Assembly (NCBI RefSeq): GCF_032405125.1
Contig: NC_091071.1
Coordinates: 167,050,001-167,114,000 of the forward strand
DNA length: 64,000 bases
Reading direction: 5' to 3'
Source: Capricornis sumatraensis
Taxonomy: Eukaryota; Chordata; Mammalia; Artiodactyla; Bovidae
Of the stretch, positions 9,666 to 20,383 are shown one piece after another; position 1 is the stretch's first letter, and each line of letters opens with the position of its first letter. The position numbers and the translations under genes were made by a program. Under the pieces are notes generated by a model that did no database searches, had not been told where the DNA came from, and saw nothing but the letters and a program-made list of their open reading frames with translations.

Positions 9666-9990
9666 AGAAAGGGTGGGACCAGAGTTAGCAATGGTCTTCA
9701 TGCCATGCTTGAGAGTAGTCAAGATCTGTAGAAAGTGAGTGACAAGGTCACCTGTGTCCCTGAAAAATCGTTCTGGCGGTAGCAGGGAGGATGGACTGGA
9801 GAGGAAAGGAGGCTCTGGAATAGCTGAGTCCCACATTAGCACCCAATGCCATGCGACAGGACTTTGGAGAGGGAGTAACCAGGCAGGTCTTCCTGGAGGA
9901 GGTGGGGCTTAAGTTGACCCTTGAAGGATTCTTAAAGAGGAAGAGGGGCAGGCCAGGCCAGGGAATGGCACGAGCAAAGGCAGAGAGGTC
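9666..9990 (-). repeat. L2 LINE fragments (minus strand)
   Basis: Two L2 pieces sit side by side. At 9670-9830 the sequence is the internal 3' UTR type ('ggaggatggactggagagg'). At 9850-9990 it comes from nearer the 3' end ('tcttcctggaggaggtgggg', 'gcacgagcaaaggcagag'). Their order is not collinear with one L2 copy, so they are two insertions or a rearrangement. The open frames that cross them are fortuitous. Confidence 0.6.
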
Positions 9991-10610
9991 AGACTGGCTA
10001 AGAGGAAGAAGAAACGACTGCCTTTCTGGTCCCTCGGCTCCCCACCTCCTTGCTGGGGCCCTTCTGAGCACAGAAGGGACTGCTCTGAGTTGGAGAACTA
10101 CATTTCTCGGTGCCTCTGAGCTGAGGGAGGGGGCGAGCTGCATGAAGCCTCTAAAGGTCGTTCCATTGTGTGAGAGGCCTGGCCAGGGCAGTGGAGGCGG
10201 GTCCATGGAGCCCTTTGTCTGCAAGCCACTCCCCACCCCCAGCCCCCAAGCACTCAGGCAGCCTCCACGGTCCTCGCTGGCCTTGGATCTGAGTTTTGTC
10301 ATAGAGGCAGGTTGCTCTGCCTTGGCTGGCCCTAATGTCATAGCGGAGGGAGGGGGCAGGGGCAGGGGGTGGACTTCAGTGCTGACCAATGAGTGATAAA
10401 TTGCCTCTTGCCCTTGAGGTTCATCGAATCACTAATTCATAAAATCCTTTAACATTACAATTCACAGACCAACGGACGGAACCTTCTAGCACCTGAGAAT
10501 CCTAGACTAATGGAATCTTTTTAGAATCTTTTTAGGAGCAGTCTTACATAACAGACCCTATGGGAACCATAGAATCCTGGAGGATAACAGAATCTTAAAA
10601 ATCATAGACT
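9991..10610. other. unclassified DNA
   Basis: A GC-rich part (10010-10390) and an AT-rich part (10400-10610) are present. The second contains 'accatagaatcctggagga', reminiscent of an old interspersed repeat that I cannot name. Open frames on both strands at 9748-10396 show no domain. Confidence 0.45.
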
Positions 10611-10611
10611 C

Positions 10612-10815
10612 TTCCTTTTAGGGTTGCAGTGGGGATAAAATGAGATATTACGTTGCCAATACATAGACCAGTCCTGGAGCATTGTAAATGCTCCCTAAGT
10701 GTCAGCTGACCCAGTGATGGGGTGAGCTGCCGTGTCTCCATTTTGAGGAAACTCAGGTCTGGAGAGGCGATGAACCATCCCCAAGGGCACACAGCTAGGA
10801 AGTTAGTGGTGACAC
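10612..10815. repeat. two MIR fragments in opposite orientation
   Basis: A plus-strand MIR 3' half lies at 10612-10700 ('gttgcagtggggataaaatg'). A minus-strand MIR lies at 10715-10815 ('attttgaggaaactcaggtc', 'gggcacacagctagg'). Confidence 0.65.
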
Positions 10816-10969
10816 AGAGTGACTGTGGCCTGGAGGGAATCCCTCGTGGGCTCGGGCCCTCTGATGCTGAGCTCCCTTGTGTCGGAGCCAGCTGATTCTG
10901 TGCCTGAATTAGGGTCTCTGAGCAAGAGGCTCCTTGGTGGGGCTGAGGGTGGGAGGCAGAGAAGAGGTG

Positions 10970-11460
10970 GCCAGGAATCCAGGCTTTGAGCTAGCCCTCA
11001 CTCTCTGCAGCAAGGCCTCTGTGATTTGGGGCACGTCCCTTAATCTCTGGGTTTCCTTCTGTGCTTTCAACACTGGGGGAACAGTACGGCAGGCTCTGAA
11101 GTCAGACAGCCCATGGCCCTCAGGTCCTAGCTGTGTGTTCCTGGGCAGATGACATCACTTCTCTGAGCCCATTCCCTCATGAATGCAGTGAGGAGAAGGA
11201 GGATTTGAATTGCCAGGAGGACTGAAAGAGTGAAGACTCTGTAAGACAGCATCAGGCCCCAGCTTTGCCGCTCACGGGTCAGTGGTTCCACCAAGGCTGA
11301 AGGTTACTTCAGGTACCTCAGTTTCCTCGGCTGCAAAATGGACATGACAGGAATGCTCATTAGATTAAGTGGGTTAGTACAAGTGGAGCTCTTAGACCAG
11401 GGCCCTTCAAGCAGGGAGTGTTTAATGAGTACCCACTATCATTGCTACAGTAAGAGCCTC
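10970..11460 (+). repeat. cluster of plus-strand MIR fragments
   Basis: Three MIR-like stretches occur in series: 10970-11075 ('cacgtcccttaatctctggg'), 11090-11220 ('gctgtgtgttcctgggcaga') and 11280-11430 ('acctcagtttcctcggctgc'). Confidence 0.6.
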
Positions 11461-11935
11461 AACCATTGTGAGCAATTATTGGCGGTCAGCGAGGAGCTTG
11501 GAAAGTGTTGCAAAATTGTGTGTGTGTGGGTGATGACGCTTATTAAAAGCAGAGCCTGCAGCCCCAGAGTTGAGCTCTATGCCTGGAAGAGCTGCTTCTC
11601 CTGGCGGCCTCCCCGGGGACGGGAGTGTAATGAGTGTTTACTGAGCCCCCGCCAGGCAGAGATGAGAGGCGCTGAGGAGCCAGCTCTAAGCCAAGCAGCG
11701 GCTGGGAGCCCAGTGTTATTATATTAACAAGCATCAGGGTGATGATTACCATTAATGAGATTATTCACCAGGCGGCCTCCCCTCTCCCCAGGCCTCCTGC
11801 CTCCGGCTGGCGAGGCAGACCGGCATTCTCTGCCCTGTCCTCCGCCCCGTCCCTCTCTATCTTGGAGGAAGAGGAAAGGGTTCCCTGGTGCTGCGTGTGA
11901 TGCCAAGCCCACAGGTGACATTCTCACCTCGCTGC
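11461..11935. other. unclassified DNA with an AT-rich TAAT-containing core
   Basis: The stretch 11715-11768 is AT-rich between GC-rich flanks and contains ATTAAC, GATTACC and CATTAATGAG. It could be a conserved noncoding element. No gene is recognised. Confidence 0.35.
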
Positions 11936-11939
11936 TTCT

Positions 11940-12230
11940 CTCCAAGCCTCTGGGGGGCAGGTATTGGTGCTCATTGCTTTAGGATGAGAAAACTGAGGCT
12001 CCGTGAAGGTGAACGGGGGTCCTCTCAAGTCTGAGCCCAGAGCACATGTATTTTCATTACTGCTTTATATGACTCTCAAACATTTACAGAGGAGCGATTT
12101 GCCTGGATTGGCACTGTCTGTGGGTTAACCCTTTAATCTTCACAGTGACCTCATGAGGAAGGTACTCCTGTGATTGTCCTCCGTGGTGGGGAATCGAGGC
12201 ACACAGCAGCTGAGTAACTCGCCACTCGTG
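11940..12230 (-). repeat. two minus-strand MIR fragments
   Basis: The sequence 11940-12035 has 'aggatgagaaaactgaggct'. The sequence 12050-12230 runs from 'acatttacagaggagcg' to 'aggcacacagcagctgagta'. Confidence 0.65.
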
Positions 12231-12555
12231 CCCCAGTGTCCTCTGCCCGCAGTGGGTCCCTCTCCTCCCAGCAGTGGAGGAGAAGGTGGGCTCCCGAATG
12301 CTTTGTTTCTCCCGTGTAGCAGGCTGAGCACAGGGCTCTGTGACTGGGGGCTGGCGGGCAGTTTTCTCCTTGTCTCCACTAGCCCTCCAGGCAGGCTTAG
12401 TCCTGGGCACAGAGCCTTGGTGCCACCAGCCATGCCCCTGAAGCTGCCACCTGCTCACTCACATGACAACCTGTACACTGACCCTCCTTTGGACCAAATA
12501 TCAACCCCCTGAAATATACTTGTTGAGGTCAGTTTCACTTATCACTCTTACTGAC
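12231..12555. other. unclassified unique DNA
   Basis: It is moderately GC-rich. No repeat or gene is recognised, and overlapping frames on both strands look random. Confidence 0.5.
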
Positions 12556-12559
12556 AGGC

Positions 12560-13290
12560 TGCTGTGCGTCCAGCCCTGTGCCAGGCCCTGGGGACGCAGT
12601 GAGAGAGATGGAGTCACCTTATGGAATTTTCAGTCTTGGGGATAAATCAGTGTGGGCACATTTAAAAATTACAGTTGGACTGAGCACTCCAAATGGCAGG
12701 ACAGGGGCAAGTGGAAGAGGGGTGCGGTGTGGAATGGGCCGGCTTATGGAAGGACTGCTTTACACTCAAGTGGAGATGAGTCAGGGAAGACCTCTCTCCA
12801 GAAGTGACATTCTAGGTGAGACATACAGGCTGAGCCTGAGCTGGGCTGTCACAGAGGGGTGTGGGGAGCATTCCTGTGGAGGCTTCCTCCTGAGGAAGCC
12901 TCGCCTGCCTAACCGTCCCACGTCAACACACAGGTGCCCCGTGGGCTCATTCATTCATTCAATCAATAATCATTTATCAATGGGAAATTTCTAATTGAGA
13001 TGGTTCACCTTCTCCTCCGTTCCTTTATCCTCTATTTCCTGATACCCATCCCCTTTCAGGCTTGGTGTTGCGCAGGGGGACACAGAATTAAATCAGTTGT
13101 CGCCCCTGCCCTGGAGTTGCTCACAGTCTAGGGTGGGAGACGGGCCCTTAAACACAACACCATGTGATCAATGGATACTGAGACCCTTAATCCAGGCTGG
13201 GGCGGTGGTGGTCAGGGAAGATTTTCCAAAATCAGAGGCAGGAAAGGGGAGGTGGGCAAAGGTTCACAGCATGCTCAAAAGTACAAAGCT
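12560..13290 (-). repeat. two L2 LINE 3' fragments (minus strand)
   Basis: The stretch 12560-12830 reads 'agccctgtgccaggccctgg' then 'tcagggaagacctctctcca'. At 12940-13290 it starts again with the L2 tail 'cattcattcattcaatc', followed by 'cctgccctggagttgctcac'. Two separate copies lie in tandem. Confidence 0.7.
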
Positions 13291-13354
13291 CCAGAATAAA
13301 GCTGCTGGGAAAGGCCCTGAATGTCAGCCTGTAGCAGAGACTGGCTGTCCTCTA

Positions 13355-13735
13355 ATATCCATAACTCCTTTCTTTCCACAGTAATGAGACATGGCTGCTT
13401 GGAATAAAGACTACATTTCCCAGCCTCCTTTGCATCTAGGGGAGCCATGTGACTCATGTGGCCAATTAGGATTAAGCAGTAGTACAGTAGGTAGTTTTAG
13501 GTTTGTTCTCTTGAAGGAGAGTGGTCTGCCTCTCCTCTACCTTTTCTCCTTCTCATTGGCCAGAAGGTGAACTTGTCTCGCCTTGGACCATGTGAACCAA
13601 GGCGCAGCCCAGGAGAAACAGAGCAGCAAGACAGAAGCAACCAGCCACTGGACTGTTTATGAATGATTACGTTATGAGGGACAAATAAACTTTCTTATTC
13701 AAGCCAGTGCTATTTGGCATCTCTGCCTTAAAAGC
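13355..13735 (+). repeat. ancient LTR-like repeat (MaLR/MLT1-like)
   Basis: The phrases 'gactacatttcccagcctcc', 'gccatgtgactcatgtggcc' and, near the 3' end, a polyadenylation-like AATAAA in 'acaaataaactttcttattc' match a common old LTR-type repeat. I am not sure which subfamily it is. Confidence 0.5.
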
Positions 13736-13784
13736 TAAACCTATACCCTAGTTAATAGCCAGGCTAAAGGCTATTATGTCCTAG

Positions 13785-13945
13785 GACACAGAGATTGGTC
13801 AGAGTTCTGCGTGGTTGTGGCGGGGGTAGGAGGAATGGGTTTGACACTGTCAGATTTGCATTTTTGGAAGATCTGTCTGACTGCAGAACATAAGATGGTT
13901 TGGAAGGAAGAGAAACAGGAGGCCAGGAGACCAGAGAAGGTGTTG
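13785..13945 (-). repeat. L2 LINE fragment (minus strand)
   Basis: The sequence 'gtcagatttgcatttttgga' and 'agatctgtctgactgcag' matches the L2 3' UTR in reverse. Confidence 0.6.
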
Positions 13946-14000
13946 ATGCCTTAGAATGGGGCAGAGATACCCAGGTCTGACCCTGAGCAGGCCTGATCAT

Positions 14001-14260
14001 CGCTCAGTAGTGTCTGACTCTTTGCAACCCCATGGACTGCAGCACGCCAGGTCTCCCTGTCCATCACCAACTCTTGGAACTTGCTCAAACTCATGTCCAT
14101 TGAGTTGGTGATGCCATCCAACCATCTCATCTTCTTGTTCCCTTTTCCTCCTGCCTTTAATCTTTCCCAGCATCAGGGTCTTTTCTAAGGAGTCAGTTCT
14201 TTGCATCATATGGCCAAAGATATGACTATCAGGACTGATTTTCTGTAGGATTGAAAAGAT
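14001..14260 (-). mobile_element. BovB LINE 3' fragment (minus strand)
   Basis: Reverse BovB 3' end: 'actctttgcaaccccatgga' through 'tccatcaccaactcttgg', 'atctttcccagcatcagggt' and 'catatggccaaagatatgac'. It is 5' truncated at about 14260 and diverged. Confidence 0.88.
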
Positions 14261-15083
14261 TACAGATTTATTTACATACATTTTAAACAGGACAAGAAAT
14301 CATTTTCCCACCCTAGTTAATATTTACAGATTATATCAATTGGAAATTAAAAAAAAATCAAAACATAGCAACCCTAAGTAACTTAATCATGTCCCCTTTA
14401 TCTCCCCAGCAACCCCCCTTCACCATATTTATTACAACATGCTTGCGGCTCTCTCTTCACCCTGCCCTCTCAGATGAGCCAAGACTGCAGGGAAAGCAGC
14501 TCAACTAGGAAAAGTCACAGTCTGCTCCAAACTTTTCCATGTACTGGGTCAAAAAGGAAGCAGTCACTGAGTTGGTCCTCAAATATGTGGACTGAATTAC
14601 TTTGAATGAGGTGATTAAAAGAATGAATAGATAGTGGTTAAAGGGAACAATTAAGAATGACCATTTATGGGGGGAGGGGGAGGCAGTATTGCTGCGTTAG
14701 TGTAGGTCAGAAACAGAGTTCTCTAAAATCTCTGCAGCCATTTATTTACAGACATTCTAAACAGTTATATTTAAAATTTGTTAGACAGTTAATACACTAA
14801 AAATATAAAGTCAACTGTTTACGATACTAAAAACTGTTTATGACACAAGATATTTTAAAAATCAAATCTGGGAATTCAGTTCCCTTTCGACTCCAGCAAT
14901 CAATTTCTTGAGACCACGGAAGTCTGGGAAACTGGTCAGTCTTGCAGTCCAAGGGACTCTGTAGAGGCCTGCCCTATATGTCCTTGCAAACGTAGGCCTG
15001 GAAATCAGTCTTGCAGAATCTGGCCTTCAGCCGCCATTGAGGCCCCACTTTCCTCTGGGGCTTGGTAAGTTTGAGATGCACAC
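14261..15083 (-). other. AT-rich block, possible 3' UTR / terminal exon of an unknown minus-strand gene
   Basis: The minus strand is open from about 15053 down to a TAG at 14974-14976. It would encode a Cys-containing C-terminus that includes the residues WRLKARFCKTDFQAYVC. An AT-rich tract follows, with a polyadenylation-type AATAAA on the minus strand at 14741-14746 and others at 14428-14433 and 14268-14273. A possible splice acceptor lies near 15053. I recognise no family, and a 29-codon open stretch can arise by chance. About 20 bp at 14942-14961 resemble BovB, which argues for caution. Confidence 0.25.
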
Positions 15084-15215
15084 ATGCACAAAAACACTCA
15101 CAGACTCACACAGAGGTACACACACACACATAGAGGCGCAGTTAAACTCACACAGAGACACAGATGTATAGAAACAGACACGGTAGTCTCACATGCACAC
15201 ACACACACACACGTG
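15084..15215. repeat. imperfect CA-rich microsatellite
   Basis: Interrupted CA repeats lie between 15084 and 15215, the longest pure run being near 15196-15212. Confidence 0.85.
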
Positions 15216-15738
15216 TCTGTCTGGAGGCCTCTAGGGCCCTGCCCACGGCTGGCTGCACTAGAGCTAGCCATCGGGTTAGCTCTTACACGGGGCTGCCCTC
15301 CAGAAGAAAGGCTGGAAGCCCTCACCTGGCAGGCTGAGTGAATGGCTTCCTCCCTGGATGGGAATGTTTTCTTGTGCCCAAGCAGTGGCTGAGAGCCAGC
15401 TGGTCCTGTGGCTCCTGTGGCCATCCGCATGGCCGCACTTTGACATCAGGACAGCAGACTAGCCCTGCAGGCCAGCAGTTTTGGAAAACACAGAGGTAAT
15501 AGGGCCTTGGGAGAGGAATTCTCACCCAGCTGTCTGTCTTCTCAGGCGACACGGCTGGAGCACCACTGACTCCACTTACAGCCTCTCAGAACCACTCTGA
15601 CAGGCATTTGTGGGATTATATGTATGGGTGCAGGGCCATGGGTCAGGTGCTGTGGGGCACACCCACAGGGGTGGGGGGAGAAGGGGAAGTGGCCCACCAT
15701 TTATTTTTGGATCCTGACACATTCCAGTAGGGTTATTC
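15216..15738. other. unclassified unique DNA
   Basis: No repeat family or gene is recognised. Confidence 0.5.
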
Positions 15739-15739
15739 G

Positions 15740-15950
15740 TGGTTGGATCCCCAGTCCTTAGCACAGTGTTTAGCATACGCTAGATGCTCAATAAATGTAT
15801 GTAGGATAAAAGTAACAAAGGAGATGACTATTAGTTTCATTTCGCAGACATGGAAATTGAGGTTCAGAAAGGCAATTTGCTCAAGGTCATGAATCAACCA
15901 AGAGGCAGAGGTGGAAATTGAACCCAGGAACTGTGGGAGTCTCAAGTCCC
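15740..15950. repeat. L2/MIR 3' end (+) followed by MIR (-)
   Basis: At 15740-15805, 'gatgctcaataaatgtatgt' is the common L2/MIR 3' end in plus orientation. At 15820-15950, 'cagacatggaaattgaggtt' to 'ggaaattgaacccaggaact' is MIR in reverse. Confidence 0.65.
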
Positions 15951-16485
15951 AGTTTAGGCATCAAGCCTCATTGCTCATTCAAGTTTACTCAGACTGAACT
16001 GAGTAAACTGTGAGTTCTCTCTGGCAGTTCGTACTGCCCCCAGTAAGCCAAGCGGGCCTGGAGGTCCTCCAAGTCTATCTTCACTACTTAGTCTCAGTTG
16101 CCTTGTCTGTACAATGGGTTGAATAATTGGATATCAGGTATGAGGGCACGAGATTGGCTTATAAGAATTGTAACTTTCCTCTTTATCACTGATGTGGATT
16201 TATATTTTGAGCCCCCATTTCACTGTAGCAGAAGCAGAATCTCAGTCATCTGCGGGCCCCTTGCTGGGGGCTGTGTCTGCAATGGGGAGAGCACAGACGA
16301 GTTTTCAGTGGCAGGTGAAGGGGTGAGGGCATACCCTCTGGCTTGTCACTACCCCACACTGGCCCCCATTGAGATGCTCTCCTGCCTACTTGGCCTTTGA
16401 GAGCAGCCCTCAGATGTCATAGCTACACTGTCCCCTGTTCCCAACTCCTAGTCTTCCAGCTTGGCTCACTTTCAGCATCCCCTGG
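15951..16485. other. mostly unclassified DNA
   Basis: There is a short plus-strand MIR piece at 16090-16140 ('ttgtctgtacaatgggttga'). The rest has no recognisable feature. Confidence 0.45.
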
Positions 16486-16489
16486 GTGT

Positions 16490-16668
16490 GTGCTCCTGGT
16501 CCAGCTTCAACACTTACTTAACAAATCTCTCCACCTCAATTTTTCTCATCTGTGAAGTGGGTATAACAGTGCCACCTGCTTCCTAGGGCTGCTTGTCAGA
16601 ATAAACAAATTAGTCAACATAGAAGGCTTGAAACAGCACCTGGAGCATCATAACTGCTCAGTTAAGCC
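16490..16668 (+). repeat. MIR SINE fragment
   Basis: The MIR order is kept: 'cttacttaacaaatctct', 'tttctcatctgtgaagtggg', 'gaaacagcacctggagcatc'. Confidence 0.75.
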
Positions 16669-17029
16669 TTGTTTTGTTTTTTAGCTGTTACTGTTAACCG
16701 TCCTGCTCCAAGGGCTCAGCTCAGGACAGGAGAGGTCACCTGTATGCCTGCCCTCTCTTCCTGACTGGTGAGGACAGAAAGGACCACCCAGGCGGGGCCC
16801 ATCCTGGTGATAAGGCAGCACGTGGGGGGCTGTGCCCAGGCAGGGGTGGAGGGCCCACCTGCAGGAAACATCAGCCCACGTGCCCCTCATCTGCAGACCA
16901 CTGGTAACAACTTTCTCTCTGGAGCCGCCTCCTGGCCCTCTCTGCCACCCCACCCTGCCCCCACTGCTGGAGGGAGTTTCCATAGTATTGATCTGAGTCC
17001 AGCCCTGCCCTGCTACCACACCCTCCAGG
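16669..17029. other. unclassified GC-rich unique DNA
   Basis: No gene or repeat is recognised. Confidence 0.5.
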
Positions 17030-17260
17030 GTGCCCCATCACCGCTAGGTCCCATTCAGAAACCTTGGTTTGATTTTCAAGGTCCAACATGACCTTACTCC
17101 CACTGCGCTTTGTTTAGCCTTCACCCCCGTATCTCCACATGCTCCCTTCTTTCAGACTCCACACTTTTGCTGCTGCTGTTTTCCCACCTGGATGGTCCTC
17201 TCCTGTGGCTACAACACTTAAAATGTAGCCTATCCTTCAAGATCCAGCTACACGGCTGGC
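17030..17260 (+). repeat. L2 LINE fragment
   Basis: Plus-strand L2 3' region: 'cagactccacacttttgctg', 'cccacctggatggtcctctc', 'tatccttcaagatccagct'. Confidence 0.6.
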
Positions 17261-17489
17261 CCTGGGCCTGGCGCGATGGTGTAGCCAGAACCAGGCTGGC
17301 TCAGCAGTGGGAGGGCAGGGACAGAGATTCAGGCAGAGCCCTTCCTCCCAGAAAGATGCTCAGGAAAGGTTTCCATGAGGACAAGAGGAGGACCAGGCAG
17401 GCAGATGGGCTGTTGGCAGGTGGCCGGTGGGTCTTGGCACAAGGACTGCTATTTGGGAGGCAGGAAGGCTGGTAGGTAAGTGGGCTGGA
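17261..17489. other. unclassified unique DNA
   Basis: Nothing was recognised. Confidence 0.45.
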
Positions 17490-17700
17490 CTTGCTGGGTT
17501 TGAGGCTAGCTTCCTTTTGGTGACCTCAGGCCAGTTACTTGACCTCCCTGAGCCTGTTTCTGCCTTTTTCAATGGGGATTGGAGTAGTTGCTGCTTCATA
17601 GGATGATTGTGAGGACAGAATGATACGATACTCAGTTTGTGTGTAGACAGTGGGTAGCATAGAGTAAACATTCAACAGAGGATGGCCTTTATTAGTGCGG
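17490..17700 (+). repeat. MIR SINE, nearly full length
   Basis: 'cttgacctccctgagcctgt', 'tttcaatggggattggagta' and 'catagagtaaacattcaac' lie in MIR order. Confidence 0.75.
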
Positions 17701-17814
17701 ACTCTGGGCATTTGACTGGTACAAGTCAGGGCTTCAGACCCACAGGTGCTGGGCTCCAGGCAGACAGTTTCAAAGCTGCAGCTTGTGGCTTGGATGGGAG
17801 AACCAAAGTAAGAA

Positions 17815-18490
17815 TACTAATAGCATATACTATTTGAGGACTTTCTATGGGTTTGACTCGGAGTGGGCATTTTGTAGGAATTACTCATAAAATCTGCACC
17901 ACAATCCAGCAACACAAGTATGTTCTCATGGACCCTGTTGAAGAGCGAATCATGTCTCCACGGAAAACATGTCCAGGCCCTAACCCCTGCTACCCTATCT
18001 GAATAGAGGGTCTTTGCAGATGTAATTGCATTACAGTGAGGTCAGACTAGATTAGAGGGGGCAGTAATCTGATGACTGGTGAACTTGTAAGAGACGGAAA
18101 TTCAGATACACACACAGAGGGAAGCTGGCCATGTGACAGTGGAGGCAGCCATTGGAGTTTCGCTGCTACAGGTCAAGGAAGGCCAAGGAGGGCTGCGACA
18201 ACCAGGAGCTGGGAGAGGGGCATGGAAGAGAGTCTCCCCCAGGGTCCTCAAGAAGGAACCAGTCCTGCCGACACCTTGGCATCAGAGTTCTGGCCTCCAG
18301 AACTGGGAGACGATAAATATCCGTTGCTTGAAGCCACCGAGTTTGTGGTAATTTGTTTACAGCAGACGTAGGAAATGGACACAGCCCCATTTCACAGATG
18401 AGGAGATTGAAACTCAGAGAGGTTAAGTCATCAGCCCAAGGCACATAGCTGGCAAGTGTCAAGGTCAAGGTCTGAACCTGGGGATACCTT
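17815..18490 (-). repeat. MIR SINE split by an MLT1 LTR
   Basis: The minus-strand MIR appears at 17815-17927 and resumes at 18381-18490 ('ccatttcacagatgaggaga', 'aggcacatagctggcaagt'). The MLT1 LTR sits between the halves. Confidence 0.7.
17934..18374 (+). repeat. MLT1-type (ERVL-MaLR) solo LTR
   Basis: Landmarks are 'gtctttgcagatgtaattgc', 'aatctgatgactggtgaact', 'aggaaccagtcctgccgaca' and 'ctggcctccagaactgggag', followed by 'gataaatatccgttgcttga'. A short target duplication 'atggac' flanks it at 17928-17933 and 18375-18380. It is a non-coding solo LTR. Confidence 0.8.
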
Positions 18491-19209
18491 TCTCCAAAAC
18501 TGCTGCTCCTGATCAGGGGCATGTTGGCCTGATCACTTTGTTTTGTGGTTCTTTGGGCCCAGGGCTCACAGCATGGGTCCTGTGTACCCAGGGCTGGGTC
18601 AAAGGGCTGCTCAGTATGGGCAGACTAAAGGCAGACAAGGGGGTCCAGCCGGAGACCCCGAGCCTTGTGCGCAGGGAGTGCCCTGTGAGTCACATTGTAG
18701 GTCCTCGGGCCTACAGGCTTCAGGCTCTTTGTGTCTGGGGGGCGGACGTGGGTCTGAAGGAGCATCTAGCTGGTGCTGAGGGCCCTAGATGAGACCAGCC
18801 CATGGTCTCAGAAGACTCAGGTTCTCATCTCAGCCTTCCTTCTCTCCAGCCTCATGTCCTTGGGTAAGTGACCTCACCTCTCCATGCCACAGTTTCCTCA
18901 TCTGGAAGAGGGGCCCGAGGCTCTTGGGGGTAGGCGGCAGGGCAGGAGACAAAGAACCATTGTGGCTGGCCCCTCCCTTACCCTCAGGGCTTCCCCCACC
19001 AGGAGGTGATGTAGGGACGGTTGCCCCAGTGATGGGAGGGGTTGGCCCTGGATTCCCTCTGGGAAACAGGAAGTTTAGGCTGCCCAGGTCACCGCCCCAG
19101 CCACAGGAAACCAGCTGATCTCCTCTCCCATCCCAGCCCAGGAAGGGACTTGCTGTACCATCAACAGCCCAATGCAGCTTCTGAGATTGACTTTCAGAGC
19201 TGCTGGAGC
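18491..19209. other. mostly unclassified GC-rich DNA with one MIR piece
   Basis: A plus-strand MIR lies at about 18795-18920 ('gtgacctcacctctccatgc', 'cagtttcctcatctggaaga'). The remainder holds nothing I recognise. Confidence 0.5.
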
Positions 19210-19535
19210 CCAAGATAGTATCCAGTTGCCCCATTTTATAGGATGGGCTGCTGAGGCCCAGAGAGGGGAAGGGACTCGCCCCAGGACACACAGCTCCCAG
19301 GGGAGACAGGAGTGGAACTCAGGACCTGTGACTCTCAGGAGCTCAGCAGCTGCTGCGCTGATAATGGATCTTGGTCTCCGACTTTCATTCAGACTCAGCT
19401 GCATATGTTACATATGAGAGCTTATCCAGTCCTCACACCCCTGCAATGTAGGCACAATGAGGCACCCCAGGCCATACTGCTAGTAGGTAGTAGCGTCAAG
19501 ATTTACACTCAGGCAACAGGCACTGGGCTTCTGCT
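19210..19535 (-). repeat. two minus-strand MIR fragments
   Basis: The stretch 19210-19350 has 'cattttataggatgggctgc' and 'aggacacacagctcccagg'. The stretch 19400-19530 has 'cctcacacccctgcaatgta' and 'catactgctagtaggtagta'. Confidence 0.65.
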
Positions 19536-19540
19536 ATGAA

Positions 19541-19752
19541 AGTCTTCCCCAATGGCTCAGTGGTGAAGAATCTGCTTGCAATGCAGGAGAAAGGAGATGT
19601 AGGTTTGATCCCTGGGTCAGGAAGATCCCCTGGAGGAGGAAATGGCAATCCACTCCAGAATTCTTGCCTGGGAATCCCATGGACAGAGGAGGCTGGTGGG
19701 CTATAGTCTACAGGGTGGCAAAGAGTTGAACACAACTAAGCATACAGCACAA
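19541..19752 (+). mobile_element. Bov-tA SINE
   Basis: The tRNA-like head 'gtcttccccaatggctcag', box-B-like 'tttgatccctgggtcaggaa' and Bov-A body 'atggacagaggaggctggtg' are complete. It is diverged at the 3' end. Confidence 0.9.
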
Positions 19753-19754
19753 AA

Positions 19755-19910
19755 AATAGGAGCCGGATAGAGTCCTATAGCCTCTGACCCAATCCTCTTG
19801 TCATTGAAATGGGGAAATTGAGGCCTCAAGTGGCGAAGAGATATGCTCCAAACCACACATGTAAATGTCAGGCAAGCACTGGGCCCAGGCCTCTTGTGGT
19901 TGACAGTTAA
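19755..19910 (-). repeat. MIR SINE fragment (minus strand)
   Basis: 'cattgaaatggggaaattga' and 'aaaccacacatgtaaatgt' follow MIR reverse order. Confidence 0.55.
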
Positions 19911-20122
19911 TTGCTTACCATTTTCCTCTTTATCTTTATTCACAGGACCCAGGCATTCTTCATGGTGGCAGTATGCACAGGTGGGAAAAGCCCAAACAGT
20001 TTTTCCTATTCTTCCTAGCATATTGGGTTGCCATGTGACAAGTTCTATCCCATAAAATCTAAGTGGATTTACTGGTTGAGGCTTCCAGAAGAGTCTTTAA
20101 ATGGAGATCACCCAACTGGTAT

Positions 20123-20329
20123 GGGCTTCCCAGGTGGCTCAGATGGTAAAGCATCTGCCTGCAGTGCGGGAGAACTGTGTTTGATCCCTGAGTCAGGAAG
20201 ATTCCCTGGAGAAGGAAATGGTAACACACTCCAGTACTCTTGCCTGGAAAATCCCATGAAAGGAGGAGCCTGGTAGGCTACAGTCCATGGGGTTGCAAAG
20301 AATCAGACATAACTGAGCAACTTCACTTT
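20123..20329 (+). mobile_element. Bov-tA SINE
   Basis: This is a complete Bov-tA from 'gggcttcccaggtggctcag' to the tail 'aactgagcaacttcacttt'. Confidence 0.92.
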
Positions 20330-20383
20330 AGCTCTTTGCCGGTCCCTTTCTTCCCATTTAGAACACAGACAAGATGTTGGAGT

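Noticed and set aside
9748..10396. Overlapping long open frames on both strands (181 and 213 codons)
   Set aside because: They overlie L2 fragments and GC-rich DNA, with no domain, no splice context and the same openness on both strands.
13401..13425. ZNF143-like 'actacatttcccag' as a promoter element
   Set aside because: The phrase is part of an old LTR-like repeat found throughout mammalian genomes.
15084..15430. Thr/His-rich frames over the CA repeat as a protein
   Set aside because: The residues are simply the translation of a CA microsatellite.
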